DNA of 64,000 nucleotides from Edaphochlamys debaryana (Eukaryota > Chlorophyta > Chlorophyceae > Chlamydomonadales): assembly GCA_016858145.1 (NCBI GenBank), contig JAEHOE010000159.1:62001-126000 (forward strand), given 5' to 3'. Below are positions 12,662 through 21,852 of this stretch, piece after piece (the first letter of the stretch is position 1; each line of letters starts with the position of its first letter). Under the pieces are notes generated by a model. That model did not search any database. It saw only the letters and a program-made list of their open reading frames with translations, and was not told where the DNA came from. The translations under genes and the position numbers were made by a program.

Positions 12662-15600
12662 ATGGAGGCGGGAGGTGAGAGGAAGGGGCAGCCGGGCAGG
12701 GCAGGGAACGGGTCGCCTGGGTCCAATGGGTTCCTGCCGCCTCCGGCTCCCTCCCTTCCACCGTCACGTACACGCACCTCCCCCTCCTCCCCCTCCTCCC
12801 TCCCCCCCTCAGCCACCCGCAGCGTCTTCAGCCTCACCCTCCTGGTGGCCATCATCTACTGCGGTGAGGGGGGCGGGGGGGGAAACAGGAAAGATAGAGG
12901 AACCGGGAAGGGCGGGAACGTTCCTGTGCCTATTCCGGTTCCTCTACCTTTCCCCCCACCCCTCGGAGACTGTGCCACAAGCCCCATGCATGGTGTTTCC
13001 TTCCTGTTAACAGGAAAGAGACAGCATGCATGGGGCTTGTGGCACAGTCACAACGGGGTGGGGGGCTGCAACCGGTGAGCGCCGACGCTCGAGACCGGGG
13101 CCGTGGATGCACACATGGGCTCTGCGTGCGTAGCGCCGCGGCGGCGGCGGCGGCGGCGTCAGGCTACTGCACCCGCATACCCTGCATCCATCCAACTATC
13201 CCCCGGCCGTCCACCCCCGGACCCAAGCCTGTGCACTGCATTCCCCTCCCGACAATGACCCCACAGCTGCCCCGTCCCGCCCTCAAATGCCCGATCACCC
13301 ACCCCTGCCGGGCACCCCCTCCCCTCCTCCAGCCCACCATGTACGGCCCACAAGCACCCCTTACCCATGCAATCAAGACAAACTACCCCCCCCCGGCACC
13401 CCCTCCATCCCCCCCCCCCCCCAGCCCTGTACCTGGCCATCGGCGACTCCCTCCTCCCCGGAGGCAACGCCTGGTCCGTACTGCTGATCTTCGGCAGCTC
13501 GCACCTGGGGGGGGCCATCGCGGGGGTGGTGGGTACCGGTACCTGACAGGGGGGGAGGGGGGGGAGGGGGGGGGGGGGGGGGAGGGGGGATGGGGGAAGG
13601 GGGGCAGGGGAAAGGGAAGGAGAGAGGTGGGGTTGCATGTAGGCTGATACCCTCCATGCCTGACGCCGGGGGATGGACGGGAGGCCCATGACTAAGCTGT
13701 TGCTTCCTTGCTGAGGGAGTCACGAGTATCCCATCCCCCTCTACCCTCCCCTCATCTCCCCTCCCCCCCTCCTCCCACCCCCCCTCCCCCCCAAGATCGG
13801 CCTCCCCCCCCTCCTGGGCATGCTCCTGGCGGGTCTGTTCCTTCGCAACGCCACTCCGGGGCTGGTGTCGGGGCTACCGCGGAGCTGGAGCGCCACCTTC
13901 AGGTGGGTAGGAGAGGGTAGGCGAGGGGGGCTGGGGTGGAAGAGGGGGGGGGGGGGGGCGGCAAGAGAGGAAGGCATGGGGGAGGGCAACGGGCGGTTTA
14001 GAGGAGTTGGGGAAGAGGGCGGGGCACCGTATTGAGGCCCAGAATGATCCCCCCTCTCCCCCCCCCCCTCTCCCCCCCCTCCCCGCTTCGTCCCAAAGGG
14101 CCATGGCTCTGGGCACCATCTTCCTCCGCTCGGGTCTGGAGCTGGACCTGCAGGTGGGGGCGGGGGGGGGGGTAAGAGAGGGGGGAAGAGGGGCGTACGC
14201 GTGTGTTTCGTGCCCACCGTGCATGTCATGTGCCGTTCGGGCCTGCAGCTGGACTTGCAGGTGGGGCGGGCGGGGGGGGGCGGAAGGGGGGCTTCGAGCT
14301 AGATATGAGCTGCAGCAATAACGCGAATTAAGCTTCATAGTGCACATTATCAACGCATAATTACGTCGCTTCTCGCTATGGGTGCGAGGTGGTGCGTTTC
14401 CAACATGTTGCTTGAGTTCACTCCGGGACAGTAAATCTCCCCGATCTCATCAATGCGGTGTAGGATTAACAAGAAAGTTTGCTTGCGGCATCGCGAGCTG
14501 GGCCAGATTCGCAAGTTTGGCTCGTGACACTGTGGACACCCTACCCCCTTCACCCCCCTACCCCCCCTCTCCCCCTGTCAGGTCTTCCGTGAAGGGGACG
14601 ACGCGGAGCACAAGCCTTTCACTTCTCCCTTGCGTGCCGCCCCCCTCCCCCTCCCCCTCCCCCTCCCCCTCCCCCTGCCCTGTCAGGTCTTCAAGCGGGT
14701 CGGCCCCGCTGCCGTACGACTGCTGCTCCTCCCCGGCCTGGCCGAGGCCTTCACCACTGCGGGGGTGGCCATGGGGGTGTTCAGGATGCCGCCCTTCTGG
14801 GCCCTCACCATGGGCTTCATACTCAAGGCGGTCGGTAAGCAACGCTCGCTGGAAAGATCTTGCGTTATCTAGAGATCTAGATACTTCAGTGGCAATGAAC
14901 CTAGTGCTCCGGCGGCAGCCCCTGCCGTCTGGGCCCTGACCATGAATGGGATTCAAACCCGAGGCTTTCGGTGCGCGAGTTCATCACATATTGGGGGGGG
15001 GGGGGGCTGGGGTCCTCAGCTTGGTTGTTTGGGTGAGAGGAAGTAGTGGGGGAAGGCCTGCGCAGGATCCCGCTGTCAGCACCCATTCCCATCGCTTTAC
15101 ATGCTGCCCACTGACAGGTCCCGCGGTGGTCATTCAGACGATGTTCGATCTTCAGAAGAAGGGCCTTGGGGTGGACAAGGGTGAGGGGGCGGGGGGCAGG
15201 GGGCAGGGGAGGGCAGCAGTAGGGTATCAGACTCTTGGCCACGCACACGTGATGAACCCTGCTTGCTTATCAATCCATGCCCCGCCCGGCTCTTTGCAAG
15301 CATATATGCCGGTTACGACTGCAGCAAGCAAAGCCGAAGGTGCCCCCCAACCTTGTCCTCAACCCTCATCCTCCCAGGCATTCCCGCTATCGTGGTTGGC
15401 GCGGCCTCCTTTGATGACATGGTGGCAATCAGCGGCTACTCCCTGTTCAGGTGTGTGTGGGGAGGGGCAAGGCGGGGGGGATAGAGGGGTTAAGGCGACG
15501 GAAGAGAGGGTTCAGGGTTGGAGGGAGGGATGTGGGCGGCGGGGTGGTGCGATCAGGAGCGGTTGCTAGCTAGCTCCCTATCCTCGCTCCCAACCCAGCT

Positions 15601-18600
15601 TGCCTTGCTTGCTCGTCCCTGACACCAAGTTTCCTCCATGACACCAGGCTTTGCTCCATGACAATCCAAAATCTTGTTGCCATCACGCCCCACCCCCCGC
15701 CCCCAGCTCTCTGGCAATGGCGGGAGTGCATAAGGACGCGGGCGGGGGAGGGGGAGGGGCGCACGGGGGCGGCTACAGGGACAGCCTGGCCTGGGCGCTG
15801 TGCCACGGTGAGGGGAGAGGGAGGGGGGGAGGGGGGGGAGGGGGATGAGAGCGTTGTGGGGTTGAAGGGGTCCCATCGTCTGCTCTTTCGTCCCGTACGC
15901 ACCCCTTGGCCCTCCATTACCCCCCCCCCCCCCCTCACCCCCAGGCCCCCTGGACATCACCATCGGCATCCTGACACTTCGCCCGTCCCCCGACTCCCGT
16001 TCCGTATCAACCTGCTTCCCCCCCTCCTCCTCTCCTCCCTGTCCCCCTCCCCCCCCCCCCAGGCCCCCTGGACATAACCATAGGCATCATTGCGGGTCTG
16101 GCGGGGGCCGCCTTCTGCGCCGCCACGCGCCTGTGGGACTCACCGCTCAAGGTGGGGCAGCTGGATGGGGGTTGGCGTGGAGGGTTGAGGTGTGCAAATT
16201 GAGCTGGTGGGCTGTGGGACCTGAGTGAGCTGGGGTGGGTGGTGTTGGTCGGGAGGGTATTGCCGGGAGGTGGTGGTGGTGGGGACAGATGGATGGGGGC
16301 TGGGGTGGGCACGCGCTTGCCCCGCTTCGCTGCACTCAGACCGGGGGCATGGATGGTGGGTGGCTACCACCGCCCGCTGTACTCTTTCGTCCCCGGTGGC
16401 ACATGTTCCCCAGTCGGGAGGTGGCTGTCGGGAGGTGGTGGTGGGTTGGATGGATGGGGATTGGGGCGGGTTGAGGCGGGTTGAGGTGTGCGAAAAAAGC
16501 TGGTGGGCTGTGGGGCCTGAGTGGGCTGGGGCGTGTGGGTAGGCGGGGGAGGCGGGGCGAGGTGCGTCGGCGTGCGGACAGCAGTACCCTACCGCTAGTT
16601 GGGCGGGCTGCCACATTCCCCCCCTCTCCGTCCCCCCCCTACTACCCCCCCTCTGCACACCCCAGCGTAACTCCGTGGTATTCGCCACCGCCCTCGCCCT
16701 CCTCTTCGGTCCCAGACCCTGCCTCCTAACGCCCCCGCGCTCTCCCCCCCCCTTTACCCCCGCCCCCCCCCCCCGCTCCCTATCTCCAGCGTACCGCTGT
16801 GGTGTTCGCCACCGCGCTCGCGCTGCTGTTCGGTCTGTACCGCTTCGACTTCAAGGGCGGCGGCGCCCTGGCGGCCCTGGTGCTGGGCATGGCGGTCAAC
16901 GTGTTCTGGGTAAGGGGGGGAGGCAAGAGGGGGGAGAGGGGGGGAGAGGGAAGGGGATAGGCAGGAAGGGGGGGTTGACAACGTGTTCTGGGTAGGGATG
17001 GGGTGGGGGGGCACGCAGGCAAGAGGGGGGGGGGGGGAAAGGTGAGGAGTGTGTACCGTATGCAGGTGCATGTAGACTCGGTATGGAAGGGGGCAAAGGG
17101 CGGCGGGATGGGAATGAGTACTGTGCAGGGGACCGGGACTTGTAGGGGGCGTGTGACCTCTCACGCCCTCTCCTCCCCACCCCCTACCTGACATCCCCCC
17201 AGGAGCGCGGCTCTCTGTTCTTCTGGGGCCTGGGGCGCCGCAGCGGCCTCACGCGGGGCCGGCAGCCGGGGTGAGCGATGGGATGGGGAGGTGCGGCGGG
17301 GTACGGAGGGCTCAGGACGGGTGGAACACTTCCAAGTTGCATCAATCCTCTCCTTGGGGGCGGCAACCAGCCGAAAGCGATTTCCCTTCTTCGGCCCCCA
17401 TTTCCCCCCCCCCCCCCCCCCCCAGCTATGCCGCTGTGGTGGAGCACAGGGTGGGCCTGTTCTGGCGGGTGGTGGCGCAGGTGGGTGGGGGGGGGGGAAA
17501 GAGGGGGACGGTGAACAGGGCAGTGCCAAGCCTGTGTATTGAGTGTTGGGGGACCTAGCTTGGTTTGTTGTGTGGCGGCTATCTGTCGGCGGACAGGAGC
17601 AAGGCCTGCCAACTGCTGTATGTGGCGGTCAAGAGACTGGGACCTCCACACCCCCACACCCAACCCCCCAACCCCCCACCCATCCCCCCACCCACCCACC
17701 CCCCAGCCCCTCCTGTTCGGCATCATCGGCTCCCTGGTCAACCTGCGCACAGTGGAGGGGGGCGTCATACTCCGCAGCATAGCGGTCATCGCAGTGGGTG
17801 GGTGGGGGGCGGGAGGGGGGGTGTTTGAAGCTGATAAGCGGGAGAGCGTCGAATGGTTAGTGGGATTGCCGGAGAAGGTACATAGGGGGGGAAGGGGGGT
17901 TGGGATGTTTGGAATGAGGTTGGGTCCGTCCTTCAGGTGGATCCCTTTCGCAGTGTGGGTGGGTTTGGGGGGGTGGGGGGGTCTTGAGAGAATGAAGTAA
18001 CAAGACTAGCGATCGGGATAGGACGCTTGAGGGTGGGCAGCACAGGGGCCGGAGCGTCGGCCGCACCGGCTCCGGCGGGGATGCCCACTGGATATGGGCC
18101 AACGTAACCGCTGCCCCGACGGATCCTTGCACCCGCCCTGACCACACCTCCCACTCACCCTCCCCCCTTCCGCCCCACCGCCCCCCAAAGGCATGGCGGT
18201 CCGTATCCCCATCACCTTTGCCGCCGTGACGGGCGCGGGCCTGAGCCTGCGCGAGAGGGCCTTCGTGGCCATAGCGTGGACCCCCAAGGCCACGGTGCAG
18301 GTGGGGGGGGGGGGTAAGGGGGCGATGCAACATGGTTGGGGGGAGTGTTCGAGAGGGGGGGACAGGAGAACGACGAGGCAAAGTAGACGGTGTAGGGGGG
18401 CGGCTGGGCGAGGCACAGCTGTCCAGCTCGGTGGGTGGGTGGGGGGGTGTTGTGGGTGTGTGGGTGTGTGGGTGTAGGGCGGTTCCCAGGCGATGGGAAC
18501 GTTCAAGGCCAGCCCTCGTCCACCGACCTCCACCCCGCCCCCCTTTCCATTCCCTCTCCCCCCCCCCCCCAGGCCGCCCTGGGGGCTCAGCCCCTGGACC

Positions 18601-20632
18601 TCATTCGCGGCGCCACTCCGCCGGGGGACCCCCTGCGGGAGGTGGGCGGGCGGGAGTAATGCCGTGGGACGGAGGGATGTTGTGGGGCTTGTCCTATCGA
18701 CCTCTCTGCGCAGCGGGACGCGCAGCCGGGTGGCCGCTGTATTTTGTGTGGGGCTGTCGCAACTAACCCCCTTCTGCATGTGATGATGTACACACACAGC
18801 GAGCTCATTACGTGTGACCTATCCCGTTAAAATAACAATAAAAATAACAATAACCCACCCTTGCTGGCTTTGTCAACCATCCGCAGGTGGGCGAGCAGAT
18901 CCTCACCACGGCTGTGTTCGCCATCATCATTTGCGCCAACATCGGAGTCAGCGCCATCCACTTTCTGGCACCCAGGTGGCTCAACTGCACGCCGCCGCCG
19001 CCAGCCGCCGCCGCCGTCAGCTCGGCGGCCGACGGCAGCGGCGGCGGCAGGCACGCGGCGGCGGCGGAGCCGGCCGCCCCGGCGGCGGCGGCCTCGGCGG
19101 CGGTCGGCAGCAGCGATGACGTTTCCGAGGGCAGCGGCGACGAGGGCGATGGCGGCGGTGGCGGCGGCAAGGTGCAGGCTGGCGGCGACGGCAAGGCTGA
19201 CGCCGCTGCCACCGCTGCTGCCGCCGCCGCCGGCGTCAAGGGCGCCATGGCACCCAGCGCGCCGCCGCCGCTGCCGCCGCCGCTGCGGGTGGGGCCGCGG
19301 GGGTACAACTGGGAGGCGGAGAGCTACTCCCCCACGCCCCGCAGCCTCACCGCCAGCGCCGGGGTGGCGCTGGCGGCGGCGCTCCGGTCCGAGGGCGCGG
19401 CGGCGCCGCCGCCGCCGCCGAGCCGCCGCGGCGACCTCTGGTGCCGCTGCCCCGACGGCGGCTGCCCGGACGATGCCGGCGGTGGCGGTGACCTGGCGAC
19501 GGCGTCGCGGCCCCGCCGGGGCGAGCTGCCGCCGCTGCCTCCGTCGGCGCCTGCCGCCGCCGCCAAGGGCGCCGGCGCTACGCCTGAGGCTGAAGCGAAG
19601 GCCGCTGCCCTCGCCACGCCGGTCCGCCGTAAGGACAGCCCTGGCGGCGGTGGCGGCGGCGGCGGTGAGAAGGGCACGCCGCAGTACGCGACGCCGCAGC
19701 CCCGCCTCCGCCGCTGCCTGCGCTGCCGCGGCCTGCTGCCGCCGCCGCCAGCGGCCGAGCCGTCGCCGCTGCACACCCAGCCCCGCCCGGTCCGTCGCCA
19801 CTCTGCCCGCGGCAGCCCTGGCGGCGGCGGCAGCGGCGCCGTCAGCCCTTTCACCGGCGGCGGCGGCCGCGACGGCGCTGGCGACGGCAGCGGCAGCGGC
19901 GACGAGACAGGTGGCGGCGGCGCCGCCCGCCGGGCCCTGGAGCTGACGCCGACGCGCAGCCATAGCGCCCCCGTCGATGCCCTGCCTCCGCTGCCGCCTG
20001 TGCAGCCGTCGGCGCCGCCGCTGGCTGCTGCCGCTGCGCCGCGGCCGCCTGCTGCCGGCGGCGCCGCTGGCGCGGCGGCGCTGCAGCGTCAGCTGGCGGC
20101 GCTGGAGGCGGACGCAGCGGCGGTGGCGCGCCTGGCGGAGAGCCTGGCGGCGACCGGCACCTCCGCCGCCGGCGCCGCACCCAGCGGCGGCGATGACAGC
20201 GCCGCCGCTGCCGCCGCCAGCGAGGCCAGTGGCGGCGGCGGCAGCGGCGCCCGCGAGCTGGCACGCCGCGTTGCGGCGCTGCAGGCCGCCGCCGGCGCCA
20301 TCCGCCGGCGCGCCGCCGCCGCCGCCGCCGCCGCCAGCGGCGGCGACGAGGGCAGCGGCGAGGAGATGGACGCTGGCGGCGCCGCCAGCGATGAGGAGCC
20401 GGCGCCCGAGACAGCCCGGGCCTTCTTCCGCCGGGCTGGCTCCCTGGAGGGGGGCCCGCTGCAGGGCCCGGCGGGGGCGGCGGCTGTCGGAGCTGACGGC
20501 GGCGGCGGGGGCGAGGGCGGCGATGAGGAGACGGGTGCGGCGCGGGCGGGAAGCAGCGGCGCGAGCGGCGGGGGCGGCGGCGCTCTGGCGGCGGCGGGGA
20601 GCGGCCGGGCTTCGCCGACAGTGGCGCCATAG
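12662..20632 (+). CDS. NHA/SLC9B-type Na+/H+ antiporter with long tail
   Basis: Seventeen exons: 12662-12674, 12813-12863, 13425-13528, 13796-13902, 14099-14153, 14687-14834, 15118-15180, 15378-15450, 15707-15807, 16063-16151, 16790-16909, 17203-17270, 17426-17480, 17707-17797, 18191-18300, 18573-18641, 18887-20632. Together they give 1020 aa in one frame. The first 470 residues are hydrophobic helices typical of CPA2 antiporters. Key motifs are LPPLLGMLLAG, GFILKAVGPAVV and AASFDDMVAISG, where Asp193-Asp194 correspond to the ion-binding DD pair of NHA2. These proteins exchange Na+ or Li+ for H+ across a membrane. Residues about 475-1020 are an Ala/Gly/Pro/Ser-rich, probably disordered tail encoded by the last exon and absent from typical family members. 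The start is tentative: it is the first ATG in phase after a stop at 12632, and makes a very short first exon. Confidence 0.83.
12888..12953. repeat. Inverted repeat (hairpin 1) in antiporter intron 2
   Basis: The arms GGAAAGATAGAGGAACCGG (12888-12906) and CCGGTTCCTCTACCTTTCC (12935-12953) pair with one mismatch around a 28-base centre that itself contains GGAACGTTCC. It abuts hairpin 2. Confidence 0.85.
12952..13065. repeat. Long near-perfect hairpin 2 in antiporter intron 2
   Basis: Positions 12968-12992 and 13025-13049 are perfect 25-bp inverted repeats (starting GACTGTGCCACAAGCCCC). The 32-base middle contains the palindrome TCCTGTTAACAGGA. Outside the arms, CCCCCCACCCC pairs with GGGGTGGGGGG, extending the fold to about 110 bases. 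It could be a fold-back mobile remnant or a small-RNA precursor; no target-site duplication was found. Confidence 0.88.
14233..14264 (+). repeat. Echo of antiporter exon 5 end plus donor
   Basis: Repeats the end of exon 5 (14125-14153, SGLELDLQ) and its GTGGGG donor about 110 bp into the intron. It reads GLQLDLQ followed by GTGGGG. Confidence 0.8.
14574..14587 (+). repeat. Echo of antiporter exon 6 acceptor
   Basis: The 14 bases CCTGTCAGGTCTTC occur here and at 14680-14693, where they form the acceptor and first codons of exon 6. The spacing is 106 bp. The copy is short, so chance is not fully excluded. Confidence 0.6.
15951..15972 (+). repeat. Echo of antiporter exon 10 start plus acceptor
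   Basis: CCAGGCCCCCTGGACAT continues into ACCATCGGCATC, matching the start of exon 10 (16063 onward, GPLDITIGI) with two changes, 110 bp upstream, including the CAG acceptor and C-rich tract. Confidence 0.85.
16661..16712 (+). repeat. Echo of antiporter exon 11 start plus acceptor
   Basis: About 50 bp repeating the acceptor and first 15 codons of exon 11 (16784-16836): the copy reads RNSVVFATALALLFG against RTAVVFATALALLFG. It keeps a CAG acceptor but has no downstream donor, so it is read as a truncated duplicate and not an alternative exon. Confidence 0.88.
16979..16996 (+). repeat. Echo of antiporter exon 11 end plus donor
   Basis: AACGTGTTCTGGGTAGG repeats the end of exon 11 and its GTAAGG donor (16898-16914), 81 bp downstream. 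Both edges of exon 11 are therefore echoed. Confidence 0.8.
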
Positions 20633-21355
20633 CCGCCGACTGGCCACTCGGCCGTGGCCTGATGAGCTACGAGGAAAGGGATGGATTTGACCGAGCGGTC
20701 ATCTGTACCGCTGTACCGCGGTCATCTGTACCGGTAGCGGTGGCGGTTAAGGAGGCTGGAACCGAGCGTACGAAGCGGAGCGGGGTGGTTCATCGGGCTC
20801 ATCAGCAATCAAGGAGCACCGGTTGCGGTTGAAAGGGCGGGGACTGGGGGCGTGGTTGCTGCGTGTGGCGAGCTGGTCGGCCCGGGGATTCGGGTACCGC
20901 GTCTGTACGGATGTACGATGCGCATGTACGGGCGTGTACGAACCGGTACTGCAAGCCGATCATCACGGTCTGGCCTGGGGTTGGCGAGGCGGCAATGGGC
21001 AGAGGGAAATAGAAAGCGTGGCCTGACATGGCCTGGCTTGGCGAGGCGAAAGGCGGTGGCAACTGCCCATGGAAAGGATTGCGTGGGGCTTTCCGGTGGA
21101 TGGCGGCGAGCGGTGGGTGTGCCGGTAGTCGAGGGGGGGGGGTAGTGGCGACGCCAAGGGCTTGCGCCGCTGCGCGGCCGTTAGCTGGGCTCTCCTTTGT
21201 GCATGTGGTTGGACGAGCGCCCGGTCGGGCTAGCATGGTAGTTGCCGGTTGAGGGGTGCTAGCGTCAAAGCACAGTCTGCATCAAAGCACAGGTTGTGGT
21301 GGGCAGCGCTTTTGCGGCGATGCGTTGTGGTGGGTGAAGGGCCTTGGGTGTGCAT

Positions 21356-21360
21356 TGTAA
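21356..21360 (+). terminator. Candidate TGTAA poly(A) signal, antiporter
   Basis: TGTAA is the usual green-algal polyadenylation signal. This is the first one noticed downstream of the antiporter stop and would give a 3' UTR of about 725 bases. Confidence 0.5.
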
Positions 21361-21401
21361 GGCAGGCACTCTACTGCCAAGGAGCTGTGCTGCTGCTGAC
21401 G

Positions 21402-21406
21402 TTACA
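21402..21406 (-). terminator. Candidate TGTAA poly(A) signal, plastid TPR gene
   Basis: TGTAA on the minus strand about 450 bases after the TPR gene stop codon. Assignment rests only on the motif and its position. Confidence 0.5.
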
Positions 21407-21852
21407 TCATCAAAACAAGGCTCACATACCGTGCTTAGCCGTACATCACGCATCAAACGAGCCCAAACCTCGCAGCATCACCGTTTCACAACAGGCTTAC
21501 GACAGAACTTGCTCAAACGCCGCACGTATGTCCCGGATTCGCAGTCTTCTCAACCACCCAATCTCACACCGAGTTTCCAGCTCCCTACTGGCAGCATCTC
21601 AGTCACCCCGCCCCCCAGGACTTGCTCTCAAGCGTGGAAGCGTGGAACCGGCTTTTGGCACACGAGCCACGTGCCTCGATCCGTTCAACAGCTCCCCAGC
21701 AGCGCTCGCCTCCCTTCCCCTCTGGTGCCCCCCCTCCAAACCCGGTGTCGGCTCAGGCCCTCTCTGTCCCCCTCCAGCCCCCTTCAGACCCCTCAGGCCC
21801 ACCCCAGGCCCCCATCATCAGGCCCTCCTCAGGCCCCCATAAGGCCCAGGCT

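Larger units (their letters stand above)
20633..21852. other. Convergent 3' region, antiporter and TPR genes
   Basis: The 1.2 kb between two convergent stop codons. No coding exon is supported. It contains candidate TGTAA signals for both genes within about 50 bp of each other (21356 and 21406), so the two 3' UTRs would nearly meet or overlap. Confidence 0.6.

Noticed and set aside
14940..15010. tRNA-like B-box word (GGGTTTGAATCCC, minus strand)
   Set aside because: No A box, anticodon stem or acceptor stem could be folded around it; it lies in an antiporter intron.
18827..20647. 606-codon minus-strand frame opposite the antiporter tail
   Set aside because: Ala/Arg-rich shadow of GGC-repeat DNA. 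The plus strand continues a recognised antiporter frame from a good acceptor.
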